From: Ustilaginoidea virens
Taxonomy: Eukaryota > Ascomycota > Sordariomycetes > Hypocreales > Clavicipitaceae
Length of the DNA: 64,000 nt
NCBI RefSeq assembly: GCF_000687475.1
Contig: NC_057316.1
Location: 5,270,001 to 5,334,000 of the forward strand
Direction of reading: 5' to 3'
The position numbers were made by a program, and so were the translations under genes. The notes beneath the pieces were generated by a model. It was not told the origin of the DNA. It saw only the letters and a list, made by a program, of their open reading frames with translations, and did no database searches. This document shows positions 31,970 to 44,235 of this stretch, one piece after another (the stretch's first letter is position 1; every line of letters begins with the position of its first letter).

Positions 31970-34135
31970 ATGAGGAAATATTCTCCTGCTGTGCCAGCCG
32001 GAGGCGGCAAAGACGGCGCGCGGGCGCCGCCGCCGCCGTTTCCTACCAGGCAGATGTTTGTTTTGGGTATGAAAACTAACCAACCTCATGCAACCCTCCC
32101 GTCCAAGCATGCATCGGCTAACCCACGATGAAAGCGTGCTGCAGAATATGTGAACCAATTGCCTTCATGTCCATCTTCCCGTACATTTACTACATGATTC
32201 AGGATTTCGACATCACAACCGACTCTAGCAAGATATCCGTCTACGCTGGCATGGTTACGTCCGCTTTCACCTTGGCCGAGTTTGCGACCGGCGTCATGTG
32301 GGGAAGGTTGAGTGACAAGATCGGCCGCAAGCCCGTTCTCCTGTCCGGTCTCTTGGGAACCGCTCTCAGCGTCTTGGTCTTTGGCTTTGCTCCCAACCTG
32401 CCCGTGGCCTTGTTCGCCCGGGCCCTGGGTGGCCTATTGAACGGGTATGCAAAGCACCTCTTCTGACTCAAGTCAGCAAGCACACATTTCCCCTTCATCA
32501 TAATCATCATCATCATCATCGTCATCGTCATCGTCGTCGTCGTCATCGCCACTTGCCGAGCTCGTCAGTCACTTGGCCGCTATCTCTCTAACCCGTCCCG
32601 TCTCAGGAATATCGGTGTATTGCAAACCACTGTGGCTGAGCTGGTGACCGTCAAGGAACAGCAGCGTAAGTGTTACCAGACCCGAAGAAACGCCTAGATT
32701 CCCGGTTTCAACGCTGACCAATGATGAAGCCCGTGCCTACACTATTATGCCCATGGTATGGTGTATCGGGTAAGCACGACCCAAAGACTCGTCGTGTCTA
32801 GCACTGCTTCTCGGAAGCCTCACTGACCTGTGGCCAGTTCGATTATCGGCCCCATGATTGGCGGAGCATTGGCCCGACCGTGCATCAGCTACCCAAATCT
32901 GTTCCGTCCAGGAACTATCTGGGACCGTTATCCTTATCTACTGCCGAACCTGTTCAGCGCTGCCACAGTTTTCTTTGGCGTTGTTGTCGGACTCTTGTTT
33001 CTGGAGGAGACTCACGCCTCCAAGAAGCAGCAAAAGGACAGGGGTCGGGAACTGGGAGACCGTCTTGTGAAGTTGGTGCAGAACATGTCCATCTGCCATG
33101 GCCTGAGACGAACTATCGAGAAGGAGAGTCTCTTGGCTAACAACAGCTTGACCGGATACAACACGGCCGGTCGTCTTGGACCAACGGAAGCAGACGAGCC
33201 TCTTCCCGCGTATCAGAGTCGCGAGAACTCACCAAAGCTGGCTCCACGAGCCGTTTCCACATCCACGCCAGCATCAATGAATGGAGGAAGCGGTTTGGGA
33301 CGGCAAAGGAATGTGGTCTTCACCAAGCCTGTGGTTATGAACATCATGTCGTATGGCATTCTTGCATTGTCAGTTTAGCCAGCCCTTTGCCCTCCCCCTC
33401 TCACTCCCACCACTCCCCCCCCCCCCTTGTCCAGCTCCTTGCCGAGTCGGCTAACAAGCTCGAGGTAGCCACACCATGACCTTTGATCAACTGTTCCCAG
33501 TCTTTCTCAGCACCGAGGGCCCTCCGACCGGCTCCAAGGTCGAGCTTCCCTTCAAGTTTGTCGGCGGTTTCGGACTGGATACCAAGACAATCGGCGCCAT
33601 CATGTCCGTACAAGGGCTCTATTCACTCTTGTCCAACTACATGATTGTGGCCCCAGTCACGAGACGTCTCGGGTCCCTTCGGCTTTTCCGTCTCCTTGCG
33701 TTTTCGTACTTTGCACTGTACCTGGTCACGCCCTATCTTGCTCTGCTGCCAGCGGACATGAGAATGCCGGCCATCTATGTTTTGGTGGTGTGGAAGTGCA
33801 CATATGCGACCATGGCTTACCCGAGCAACGCAATCTTGCTGGCCAACTCGGCGCCGACAAAGGAAGTCCTCGGCACCATCAACGGGATCGCCGCCTCCAC
33901 CGCCAGCCTGTGCAGAGCGTTGGGCCCTACCGTCTCTGGGCTTTTGTACTCTCTAGGCCTGCAGACGGGCTATTCGGGATTGGCTTGGTGGTTCAGCGGA
34001 TTTGTCACCATCATTGGCGCGTATCTCAGCTCTCAGGTTTCCGAAAGCGCGCAGCAGGTTCCAGACTCGGCAGAGGAAGATTCCCTTCTGGAGGAGCGCC
34101 TGCTCGATGATTACGAGCATGAGAGTTCAGTCTAA
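31970..34135 (+). CDS. Major facilitator superfamily transporter (DHA1/ZIFL-like)
   Basis: Twelve-span secondary transporter of the drug:proton antiporter-1 type; substrate unknown. Six exons: 31970-32066, 32135-32444, 32607-32665, 32730-32769, 32838-33368 and 33469-34135, giving 567 residues with every phase matching. The first span starts MFVLACCRICEPIAFMSIFP. Motif A is GRLSDKIGRKPVLLSGL between spans 2 and 3. GLLNGNIGVLQTTVAELV and WCIGSIIGPMIGGALARP follow across small exons 3-5. A charged cytoplasmic loop (about residues 255-340) separates the two halves; the second half begins LFHTMTFDQLFPVFLST. The C-terminal tail is acidic (EEDSLLEERLLDDYE). The relation to plant zinc-induced-facilitator proteins is from general family resemblance. 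Start is the ATG in CCACC ATG A. Confidence 0.9.
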
Positions 34136-36625
34136 CGACTTGATACGATTCACTGAAGCCGTGTGACAAGGCATTGGCCACGGGCGGCCTCTCCGGCTGC
34201 ACATCCCCTCACAATGATGAAGAAAGTATGAAAATTTGTTTTCGCCTTGAAATCATGAACACTTTTCGCTGGATCCAGTTGCCAGCCGATTGAACTTATA
34301 CCCCCTGAGTTTTTCTTTCTCTTTTTTTTTTATTTCTCTCGTCAAGTTTTTTTTTACTTGGCATTTTCCACCTGTTCTTCTTTTCCTCCCCCCCACCCCC
34401 TTTGACAACTTATGTAGTCCGGCGTTTTATGGGCGCTATTTAACATGTCGCATGACGTTAAGGAGGCAATCCTTGGTGGGTTTATAAGCTGTATGAGCCT
34501 GGCAGATGGAACGACGATAGCTCAAGGGGTGCGCAACAATGCACTCACGCTTTGGTTCGCCTTACTGCCCTTTTTCGGATTCTTTTCATTTCTCCTCCTA
34601 TTTCACGGTTCATCATTATTCACTTTGGCGGCTGCGGTGTTTGACGTCTTGGCATCATTATCGGCATATTTTACAGACTGAAGGTTCGCGCATATATAGC
34701 GAGAGATGGCGACATCTTTGAAGCGAAACAAAGAAAACGGACGTGGGCCACGGGCGTCTGCGCAGAACGGGGGTTCTAGTTGGGATCCGGCTTTGTTGGT
34801 GGATGTTGAAAATCCGGGGCTTAGATTTTGGTATAGACGGCCGGCCGTACATGGATGCAATTCACGGGTGGCCGAAACGGACATTCTGGGGGAGTTTGAA
34901 TTTGACGACAACTTTTTTTGTTTTTCTTCTCCTGTATCGTTTTAAAGCCTCGAGATGAAGGAATCACGTGGCTTTTTTTTTACTATTATTATTATTATTA
35001 TTATTATTTTTATTCATGACAAAGAGCGTCAAGAGTCAGTTGACGCGTTGACGCAGATGTTAGTGCAGTCGGTACTACGTAGGCATCAGGACGTGAACGA
35101 AGTCTTGCTAAAGCCGGCAGGTGCGATTACCCGATTACGCTGCTGGTCGGGGGTTTCCGGAAGATCGACGAATTGGCCGCTATCATCCCCGCCACTTATT
35201 AGCCTTGCCACTTAGCCACGGACAGGTGGTGGCAGCTCCACAGTGGCTGGGCAAGTCGGTTTCAGCCACTTGGGTGAGAAGCCGTCAATGTTTCAAACGC
35301 CTGAGGCACCCTTGGGTACCTGGTTGGCCGCACCCAAGTGCGCGGGAAAGTACCAGACATGTATGGTTCCGGACCAGACGTGTATATTCCGGTGGCAACG
35401 GCTCGAGAGCCGCAAGTTTCCGGGGCAGGCACCTACCTTAGGTACCTTAGATGGGCCCCGCCGAGGGCACGGGTAACCCGGCGGTCGCAAGTCGCGCAAC
35501 GACGAAGAAAAAGCTCTTCCGCACCGAGTTGCAAGGGTGCGAATCGCCGACGCAGCTGCGGGCTCGAGACGTCCGTTGTCAACTCATAATAGTCCGGAGA
35601 CTCACTCGGTTTGATCGGTTGATGGCCGCGGGCAAACCGGGCGGGCTTCCCGGGGGTGGTCTGCGAGAGCTACATCCGAGTTACTACATACGTACGTGCG
35701 CAACTAAAACGCAGTCCTTGTTCGTCGTTTTTTTCTCCCCCCCCCCCCCCTCCCCCCCCACCCAGCCACAGCCACGACGGAGCCGCCCCGCTTTCCTCTT
35801 CTTGCTAGCGGCGCACCTGCTCCTTCCCCGCTAATCCACATCCATCTCACCAGCCAGTCAGACGGACAGACAGACAGATAGAAGATTGACAGACTGACAG
35901 ACTGACAGACCAGACGCCTTCATACTGGCAACGCAGCGCTGGGCCGTCTCTGGGCTCTCGCTTCTTCCTTCTGTTCGGTTTTTTTTTGATTATCCTTTTT
36001 CTTTCTTATTTTTGATCATTTTATATTCTTCTGCTGCCCCGGCCCGCCTGTATTCCAGCCTAGACCATATTATGGACCCTGGCCTCCGATTCCCCGCCAC
36101 CGCACGGCATCGTCAGATAACCAACCAGGACGGACGGACAGCAAGAGTCGGGCGCTCGTAAAAATTCTACTCCGCTTGCACCGCCAGAGCGTCGATTCTC
36201 CCGCACCTCGTGGTGCGCCTGAAACTACTGGCCCAGCTGCCTTGCGACGTGCGAACCGATCCTCCTGGCTCCTGACTTCCTGGCATCCTGACTTCCTGGT
36301 TCCTGACTTCCTGGAATCCTGACTTCCTGGCATCCCGGCATCCTGGCATCCCGGCATCCCGGCATCCTGGCATCTTCATCACCGATACCTGCCGGATTCA
36401 GATTGCATCTTGGCTCCCCGCAAAACGCCCCCAGACCTGCACTGCAGCCTTGATATGCTCGAGGTAACCTGTTCCAGCCGACGCCGTACCGCTGCTCCGA
36501 AAGCCATTGAATCCGTCTCAAACCCAAGCCAAGTCCGCTGCGTCTTGGACTCGTCTCTCGACCTGACCGCTAACTTCCGGTCAACTCGGCTCCAGACCAT
36601 ACATTTCGCAGAGGGCCTTGTAGCA
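34136..36625. promoter_or_regulatory. Intergenic region and presumed leader of the Zn2Cys6 gene
   Basis: About 2.5 kb without a supported gene. It holds T-runs, a (TTA)n run near 34983-35009, a C-rich run at about 35738-35760, GACAGACA/CTGACAGA repeats at about 35863-35912 and AGGTACC copies. The frame of the regulator stays open upstream to about 36410 without an ATG at its left end, so part may be leader or extra N-terminus. Confidence 0.45.
36261..36374. repeat. Degenerate CCTGACTTCCTGGCATC repeat array
   Basis: About eight imperfect 13-17-base units alternating CCTGACTTCCTGG and CATCCCGG/CATCCTGG, 250 bases before the chosen start of the regulator. Confidence 0.85.
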
Positions 36626-39600
36626 ATGCAAACGCATGGTCCTCAGTTTTCAAGCCACCTGCAAGGAATCAAACGGCAGCGACAATCCTCGTACGACGGC
36701 GCATCGGACCGCAACAGCCATGCAATCCTGATCGACCAGCTCGTCGCGTCACCGGCCAGCCCTTCAGTAGGTGCAAATGGACACGCTTCCAGCAAGGCCA
36801 GCCAGAACAGCAGCAACTTTCGCAACGTAAGTGCCTGCAACCGCTGCCGCTTGCGTAAGAATCGTTGCGACCAGAAACTCCCCAGCTGCGCAAGCTGTGT
36901 CAAAGTCGGCGTGGCCTGCGTTGGCTATGATCCCATCACAAAGAGGGAGATTCCGAGAAGGTGAGCAAGGGGCCCTTCCTTTTCTTGTCCGGTGCCGAAA
37001 GTCTCGGGGCGCATTCCTCCCGCCGCTGACCATCACACCACTCTTCAGCTATGTGTTTTACCTGGAAACGCGCATCGACCACCTTGAGAAGCTCCTCGTG
37101 GCCAACGACATTCCATTCCCACCGGCAGAGAATCTCGACTTGTGCTCGCGACCCTTTACCGATGCCGCCAGCAGCACCCCGTCCGCCGAGGACAACGTGT
37201 ACTCGCCCCGGCCTGAAGCAAGCAACCTTGCCGATTTGCGGCAACACCAGGCGCTCGACGCCCTCAACGCCAAGAAAGCTCCGCAGAACCCGGCCCTGGC
37301 CAACATCATCAGTCCCCTCAAGTCCAGGTCCTTGGCCTCGGCTTCTGGCGTTTCCTTTGCCCGGGTCGTCTTTGCCGCGGTTCAGTACTCGGTATCGGAG
37401 CAAACGGGTGCTGCCGATCGCCCGCCCGGACAGAGACCGAGCACCAGTACGTCCATGAGAGATTCCTTCTTTGGGCTGCACACGAGGCCAACCATTCAAC
37501 CCGCCCCCTTTCCCGAAAGGGAAGAGGGCATGCGTCTGGCCACGCTATACTTTGAGCATGCGAACCCGCAAATACCTATCCTCCACCGCGTGGAATTCAT
37601 GCAGACTTTCGACAAGGCGTACCAAAACGTCCCCGAGGTCTTGGCTGCTCGTGAGCTCTACATGATGAACATGGTCTTTGCCATTGGTTCCGGAGTCATT
37701 CTGGGTGAGCCGGTCAAGGCCTCGCCTGCAGATAATGCAAAGATGGGTCTGGGTCAGCCCAAGAACGTTCACCAACCCGAGGAGTACCACGCCAGCGCCA
37801 TTGTGCATCTAGAGGAATGCCTGAGCACCAGCGGCGGTTACCTGGAGGTTCTTCAAGCAGTCTTGCTGCTAGCCAACTTTGCCCTTTTACGGCCTGTCCC
37901 CCCAGGGTTGTGGTAAGCTCTCCAGTCCTCGGGGGAAGAGAAAGGAAGGGAGGAAAGCCGCTGGGCTCCGCGGTGGGGTTTCTGGCCCTTTTACTATTTA
38001 CCTTTTTTTTTTTTTTTTTTTTTGTTTCTTGTACTGTCCGACTGACTTGGGGGTCTCTTGGCCAAAACAGGTACATTACCGGCGTCGCCGTTCGTCTGGC
38101 CGTTGATCTGGGGTTGCATCATGAAGACACAGCCGATATGGAAGCCGTTCCCGCCGAGCCAGGCGTGGATCCTGATGCCGCTCGAGCAGCGGGAATCCGA
38201 GAGGGAAACGCCCAAGACCGCGGCCGACGGGTCTGGATTCGGGACCTGAGGCGACGATTATGGTGGTGCACATATACGTTTGATCGGCTCGTGAGCACAT
38301 GCGTCGGTAGACCCTTTGGCGTGTGCGACGGGGTCATCACAACCGAGTTTCCCTCGCTTCTCGACGACGAGCTGATTACCCGCAACGGATTTCGAGAGCC
38401 TCCGAATGGCGAGGATCACCCGAGCTCCAAGCACGTGGCGCACCACTATTTCCGCCTGCGGCTGCTGCAGTCGGAAATCATGCAGGTTCTCCAGTACCAT
38501 CAAGCGCAACTCGCACGGGCAGCCAGCGGAATCCAGGGCAGGAAGCATCCCGGAACGCGCTCGCATCTGTCGTGCCTTTTCCTCGTCCAGTTCGACTCGT
38601 TCCGGTCCTGGCGCATAGACATTGACCGCAGGCTGTACCACTGGAAGACTTCTGCGCCGACCAAGCAGGAGACTGGCGTCGCCTTCTCGACCGAGTTCCT
38701 GGAGCTCAACTATTGGCAGGCCATCATACTTTTGTACAGGCAGAGCCTAAGCGTGCCGGCCGTGTTTGAAGGGGAGTACAACACATCCGATGAGGTGAAC
38801 AGCCCCTCGGCCTTTACCGCCGAGCTGGGAGAAGACGATGATCGAATCTATCTCAAGGTGGCGGAAGCTGGGCAGAAGATTCTCCGAATCTACCGACAGC
38901 TCCACCTGAGCGGCCTCGTGAGCTACACGTACCTATCAACGCACCATCTGTTTATGGCTGGCATTTCGTACCTGTACGCAATCTGGCATTCGCCACTGGT
39001 ACGAAGCCGTTTGGTGAGTCCCCCCCCCCCCCGGTTCCCCCCTTTTTCTAACGCAAGAAGGGACAGACGTTGGACGAAGTCGACTTTACCGTCTTGGCGG
39101 CGAAATCCGTCTTTTCGGACATGATTGACAAATGCCCACCGGCCGAGACGTGCCGCGACGCCTTTGACCGAACAGCCAAAGCGACGATCAAAATGGCCAG
39201 CGCGAGCGGTGGATTCGGGGTGCATTTGCAGCAGCCGCGGCGGCAGAGGAGAGAGACGACGCCGTGGGCAACGTCTCCGGCCGGATCGTCCATGAAGGCT
39301 CCCACCAGCCATCGCCACCATCAGTCTGAGCAGCACTCGCCGTTCCAGTTTGACCTCTCCTTATCCGACAGCTTGTCATCGCCTGGCATGTCGGCCGCGG
39401 GGGACATGGGCGCCGGACACCACACGCCTCCTCCGGTCGGCAAAGTCGAGGCCTTTGACACGGACCCGTTCATGTCAAGCACCAGCAGCGGCCCCAGTCC
39501 CGTTTCCATCAGCCCCTTGCCCATAAGCCCCGTCCATGTTGACGGGATGGGAAGAAAGGACGAGGCAGGTTCCATCGACCCGTCGCTGATGCCGTCCCCT

Positions 39601-39933
39601 CCTCCCACGGCACGAAGCAACCTGCCGCCGCAAGGCGGCTCGGGGGCATCCTTTCCCAGCCCGCCGTTCGGCCTGCAGGGATCCATGAGCTATCCCGACG
39701 CCAACGCCCACACCATGGAGTTCCTTCGCAACCTGGGAGGCGTTCCGGGCGGCGAGGAGGTCGGCAGCGTCGACCAAGCTAATCTGGACCTGAGGCTCGG
39801 CATGAACTGGGACGGCATGCACGGCGAGTACGGGGAGGGCCAGCAGATGAACCCTTTCGGCACCTTCTTCTTTGGAGGCCAGCAAGGCGGCAGCAACATG
39901 AACGGAAGCGGCGCGGGCAGCAACGTGCATTGA
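36626..39933 (+). CDS. Zn2Cys6 (Gal4-type) transcription factor with fungal-specific regulatory domain
   Basis: Nuclear DNA-binding regulator; target unknown. Exons 36626-36960, 37049-37912, 38071-39013 and 39067-39933 give 1002 residues with matching phases. The six-Cys cluster is ACNRCRLRKNRCDQKLPSCASC then GVAC (bases about 36834-36918). A linker and dimerisation helix (SYVFYLETRIDHLEKLL) cross the first intron. The middle-homology domain includes PILHRVEFMQTFDKAYQN, MNMVFAIGSGV, GGYLEVLQAVLLLANFAL, LWYITGVAVRLAVDLGLHHE and RLWWCTYTFDRLVSTCVGRP. The C-terminal ~250 residues are Pro/Ser/Gly-rich and likely an activation region. Intron 2 holds a T21 run and intron 3 a C13 run. The ATG at 36626 was chosen because the frame further up is rich in low-complexity leader sequence; 36455 is an alternative. 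Confidence 0.87.
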
Positions 39934-40691
39934 AAAGAGGCATGCATGCGCTTGGGGATGGACGCAAAACGACGGCCATGCTCGGCGAAGCATGTCACGG
40001 AGCAGGGGCAAAATAAAAGGGCATCTGCTTTTCCAGCGGCGCAAGTTGAAGAGGCAAGGACCGACCGACTTGGACAATGTTTGGCTTTTGTGCATAACCC
40101 CCCGGCCGGGGGCGGGACCGGCGTGTGGGGGGATCTTGGGAGCAGAAAATTTCACGAAAGGCGAGCATGTCGACGACGCTAGCCTAGTCTACAACTGCCT
40201 GGACAGCCAGCTCATGGTATGGATTTCAAGGATGGGTATAGTGCAAGGAGACGTGTGACTTGTAAAGACGTGTACTGTATATACAAAGGCGTGCATCATT
40301 CATGGACACGCGCAACGTAACTTGCAAAGACGTGTAATCTCAGACGTGCACTCGGTACTCGGTACTCCGTATGCCATCAAAAGACGCGCATCAACACCAA
40401 ACACACTCATCATCACCGCCCCAACCGCCACACCACCGCCGGCCCCCCCCCCCCCCCCGCGACATGATTGATTGACAGACAAGACGCGCTGTGGATCCGA
40501 CCGGCCCGAAACCCCTACCAGTACGGAGTACTTCTACTGCCTTTACCACTCACTGCACGTCTCCCAGGTTCTCGATACACTTCCACCGGACGGACCTGGA
40601 CGGAACCTGCGCGTCGTTTCACCGTCGGCCGCACCAGGCTTGCTGGCTGGACTTGGGTTCGTTTACGCCGTCGGGGCGGGTAACGGCAGTC
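39934..40691. other. Intergenic region before tRNA-Phe
   Basis: 758 bases. It contains five loosely repeated AAAGACGTGTA-like elements (about 40245-40345), two TACGGAGTA copies (40364-40372 inverted, 40522-40530) and a C16 run near 40443-40458. No gene supported. Confidence 0.45.
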
Positions 40692-40789
40692 GCGGCCATA
40701 GATTAGCTGGGAGATCGTCAGACTGAAGTGCAACTTCAATCGTGCGGATGCCTATCTGAAGGTCGTGTGTTCGAGTCACACTGGCCGCA
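40692..40789 (+). tRNA. tRNA-Phe (anticodon GAA) with 25-nt intron
   Basis: Full cloverleaf can be drawn. Acceptor GCGGCCA pairs with TGGCCGC and the discriminator is A. The D stem is GATT/GATC with AGCTGGGA loop; the anticodon stem is TCAGA/TCTGA; the T arm is GTGTG-TTCGAGT-CACAC. The anticodon GAA is at 40725-40727. The intron 40729-40753 starts one base after the anticodon, the canonical site, and contains ACTTCA that can pair with the anticodon region. Confidence 0.95.
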
Positions 40790-40793
40790 ACTA

Positions 40794-40802
40794 TTTTTTT
40801 TT
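40794..40802 (+). terminator. RNA polymerase III T-run terminator
   Basis: Nine Ts begin five bases after the tRNA-Phe 3' end. Confidence 0.85.
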
Positions 40803-41044
40803 GGTCTTGGTGGATGATGGGTAACAGATCATAGACTATGGACGATGGACGATGGACGATGGTCCCCATCGCTGTTTTTTATGCTCTTCATCTACTTCTC
40901 CTCGTTTCATGAGGGAGCTGCAGGGCCATGGAACAACAAAAGAAAAGGCATCAGTCACCCTTTGGTCACTTCAACAGTCGCCTCCGTCATGCCATCTCCT
41001 CATTTTACACTGCCCCAGCATAGAGCTGGACCAAGGCTTTTGCT

Positions 41045-41142
41045 GCATACTCAGCTGCCTACTCAGCTGCATACTCAGCTGCATACTCAGCTGCATACTC
41101 AGCTGCATACTCAGCTGCATACTCAGCTGCATACTCAGCTGC
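41045..41142. repeat. 12-bp tandem repeat (ACTCAGCTGCAT)
   Basis: About eight units; the first differs by one base (GCCTACT). The unit carries the CAGCTG palindrome. Open frames across it on both strands are repeat artefacts. Confidence 0.9.
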
Positions 41143-41655
41143 CCCCTATCCTGCTTCTTCTTTACATGGTCGTCGTGCTTCGTCGTTTGCCTCGTGAAAT
41201 AGTACCCCGTACCTGCAATCCTGACAAGACCCCCAGCCAACCGTGCTCAAGACAAGCAGCTGCTATACTCTCCACATGACCTTCCCTACTTCAGTCGAGA
41301 GACAAGAGAAAAATAAGAGCATATGCAGACCGACACTCCGGCCGTCACATGTAGTGGTCGACCAGGTAATTAAACAGAGAGAATGCGTGGTTGCGCACAA
41401 GACCGCTCACCCTGGTGCTCCCCGGAGAATACATCGTTGCAGCCCGGCAAAAGGGAAAAAAATGGAACAAAAAAAGAAGAAGAAGAAGAAGAAGAAGAAA
41501 AAAGCCAGCTGAGCCGGCGGCCTACAAGTGGCCTCCAAAATCTCATCCTCGAGGACAAAAGAGAACCCGGCATGCGCCGTCGGGAGCAGTGACATGGATG
41601 GTAAGTTTGGTGACAGACACGATACATCGGATTTCTCAGTCATCATGCGACTGGC

Positions 41656-44235
41656 TCACACTCGCTGTGGAATCGGCGGTAAAGCCCGGGTCGGCGGAGG
41701 GGCTGGCGGAGGTCCGCTGATGGCGGCTATTTTAGCCATGCTTCGACTAGCCATGCTTCGACAATCCCCGACCCAGCAACTTGGTGCTTTGCCGTCGTTG
41801 CGACGTCCGCCATTCCTTGGTGATGCTGCGACCGCAGCCGACCAACGATTGGAATCGTCACAGGACACGGTCGAGTCGGGGGCGTGATATCGAGGCCATG
41901 ATCTTCCACTTGGTATGAATCCCTCTCTTGCTCCATCATGGGCCAGTGACAATTCTTCTGCTGCTGACTCGTCGTCATCGTCATTCCCGTCTCCCATATC
42001 TAGGAACGAGGTGCAGTTGCCTCCTTGTTCGACTTTTCCAAGGAAAGAGAACTTGTCGTCCAGCATGGAGGCGTTGCAGTGGGATCCGCATGAGCTCACC
42101 GTAGACGCTGCTGAAGAAGACGACGGCTGGTGCTTGCCTGCCCTGTTGCTGCTCGCATGTTGGCGAGTACTACGGTGCCACTGAGCACTCCATGGCGTGG
42201 ATTCTCGCGGTACGGCGCCGCCGCACCTGGCAGACTTATCACAACATGTCGGTTGCCATCGCTGCTCCGTGTTGCTGACATTAGTAGATGCGCGGAACGT
42301 GGGCGACGTCGGACAAGATGGAGCCATCCCTCGTGCCGCCGACTGGTCCGCTACGTCGGAGACGCCATGACATGATTGCATCACTGCAGAGGAGCTGCGG
42401 CCCGTTTTGGCAGACCTGTCGCCATGCCGTCCCCGGCTCGTCCCAGTGTCTTTGCAGGTCCCCTGCCCTTTGATGTACGAAAAACGGCGGTCACAGTTGT
42501 GCGGGACGCTGAAGTTGGGAGTCGGCGTCACGCCAGCAGGAGAAATGGCTCTTTTGCCCTGTTTGGCCGTGAAAGTGGTTGTTTCGGGCCGCACATCGCT
42601 CCTCAACGCCACGTCTTGGACCAATTGATACCCTGTTTGCGTCGATTCCCGTCGGGTTGCAATTTTGAGGGCATTCGCTCTCGCTGCGGCCTCCTCTGTC
42701 CTGCCAGAGTCATGATCAGGCTCGACCGCCTCTTCTGTGAATTTGTCCTGCGTTGGAGATAATGTGGGAGACGAATCAGTTGACGAGAGAAACGTTCCCT
42801 GCCCAGAGGAACTAAAAGACAAGCGACGACGATTATCCCTGAGACTGTCGAGTTGCCGTTCATCCTGAGAAATCGTGCTGTTGGTGGTGGTGGTGGTGGT
42901 GGTCGTCGTCGTCGTCGACACATCATCCAGTAAGTGGCTGAAATGGGTCTCAGAGCCCGTCATCCTCGCGCAACTCGCGTTGTATCGAGGTTCCTCCTGC
43001 AGCGGCATTGCTGCCGTGTAGCCGGTCTTTCCACTGGGGATTGAAAATCTGTACAGATCTGGCACGATCAGGGTTCGTTGAGCCGCATGTTGTCTCGCGG
43101 ACCCCTTGATACCCCCATGTTCCGGTCTGCCAGGCTCTGGCGATTTCCCTTTGCCCCCTTGCTTTTCTATTTCAGCTCGTAGACTTGCAAGCCACCCTTC
43201 CATGCTCTCCGCGTCCCTAAAGACCAGGAATAAGTTGGCCGTAGTACGACGCTCGGCCAAGCGGAAAGACAGCCTGGACAAGATGGAGCGGGCATCGAAT
43301 GTCTGGACATCGTCCACAATGGCTGACGAGGACAGGTGAATGACCCAGTGACGGCCAGGGATGGCATCGGAGGCGAACGCGGCAGAGGATGGCCCTAAGC
43401 GGAGAATTTTCTCCGGCAGGCGATCAAAGGCACCTTGTCCAGAGTATTGCAGTAGATATCCCGACGTCGCCAGGATGTAAGTCTTGGTTGTCCACTCGAG
43501 ATCTTCTCCGAGGGCGGTACCGTTTCGGCGAACCCTGGTTTTGAACTTGGCCTTGTCTCCTCCCAATGTTTCACCCCCGCCTTCGAGCGTTGTTGGCATG
43601 ATGCCAACCTGCTCCATCGTTTGCAGGTGATTCTTCTTCCCGTTGATGCGTAAAATCGCGTCGGCAGACAGGCACGTTGCTGGCAGGGTGGCGTGGCAGA
43701 CGGCTTGGGGGAAGGCCTTGAAGAGTGGTGGCAAAGACCAGTCCATCTTTGGCTCCTTCCAAGCCTGCTCTGCTCTCGCCTTTTTCGGCTTTGCTGAGGG
43801 AGCTCTATGATGATGTTGCTGAAGCTGTTCATCTTGGACATGTCCGACCGCGACGGGGAGTGGTTTACAAGCAAAGTTTGCTGGCAGGGACGACTGGGAG
43901 CGATTTTCCCCGTGTAGGCACTGGCGCAGTTGGTCTGCCACGGCCTTGGACGAGGGGAAACCAGCAGGCTTGGCTGGCAAATGCGCATGGTTCAGGGCAT
44001 CGTCGTCTTTCCCGACTTTTGATCTGGCAAACATTTTCCGCAATCCCAGCCTCGAATCTCGACGACCAAGCTTTTCCTCATGTATTTTCTCTTGCCGTAT
44101 AAGCATGCGATTTTCCAGTTCTACCGCATAGTCGGCTCGCGGGCCGCGGGGTCCACCTAGGCCACTATTCGAACGACCCTGGGTCTCGGGGACCGTGCAG
44201 TCTTTGGCCGTGGTCGTGGTCGTGGTCATGGTCAT
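41656..44235 (-). CDS. PH-domain-containing fungal protein
   Basis: Large single-exon protein of 859 residues, probably a membrane- or cortex-associated adaptor. The start is the ATG at 44235; a TTG two codons upstream is not used. The N-terminus has a Thr run and a basic helix (ENRMLIRQEKIHEEKLGRR). A PH-like domain spans about residues 215-360: TTKTYILATSGYLLQYSG, ILRLGPSSAAFASDAIPG, HWVIHLSS, RTTANLFLVFRDAESMEGW and LASLRAEIEKQG, ending in the expected amphipathic helix with Trp. The C-terminal 500 residues are Ser/Thr-rich, low in hydrophobics, and include a Thr run encoded by a GGT/GTC triplet repeat (42881-42916), ending ALPPIPQRV. No enzymatic motif is seen. Similar architecture occurs across ascomycetes; binding specificity is unknown. 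Confidence 0.82.
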   Translation of the reverse strand: MTMTTTTTTAKDCTVPETQGRSNSGLGGPRGPRADYAVELENRMLIRQEKIHEEKLGRRDSRLGLRKMFARSKVGKDDDALNHAHLPAKPAGFPSSKAVADQLRQCLHGENRSQSSLPANFACKPLPVAVGHVQDEQLQQHHHRAPSAKPKKARAEQAWKEPKMDWSLPPLFKAFPQAVCHATLPATCLSADAILRINGKKNHLQTMEQVGIMPTTLEGGGETLGGDKAKFKTRVRRNGTALGEDLEWTTKTYILATSGYLLQYSGQGAFDRLPEKILRLGPSSAAFASDAIPGRHWVIHLSSSAIVDDVQTFDARSILSRLSFRLAERRTTANLFLVFRDAESMEGWLASLRAEIEKQGGKGKSPEPGRPEHGGIKGSARQHAAQRTLIVPDLYRFSIPSGKTGYTAAMPLQEEPRYNASCARMTGSETHFSHLLDDVSTTTTTTTTTTTNSTISQDERQLDSLRDNRRRLSFSSSGQGTFLSSTDSSPTLSPTQDKFTEEAVEPDHDSGRTEEAAARANALKIATRRESTQTGYQLVQDVALRSDVRPETTTFTAKQGKRAISPAGVTPTPNFSVPHNCDRRFSYIKGQGTCKDTGTSRGRHGDRSAKTGRSSSAVMQSCHGVSDVADQSAARGMAPSCPTSPTFRASTNVSNTEQRWQPTCCDKSARCGGAVPRESTPWSAQWHRSTRQHASSNRAGKHQPSSSSAASTVSSCGSHCNASMLDDKFSFLGKVEQGGNCTSFLDMGDGNDDDDESAAEELSLAHDGAREGFIPSGRSWPRYHAPDSTVSCDDSNRWSAAVAASPRNGGRRNDGKAPSCWVGDCRSMASRSMAKIAAISGPPPAPPPTRALPPIPQRV

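Noticed and set aside
31970..39933. MFS transporter plus Zn2Cys6 regulator as part of a secondary-metabolite cluster
   Set aside because: No polyketide synthase, NRPS, terpene cyclase, P450 or other tailoring gene lies in the window.
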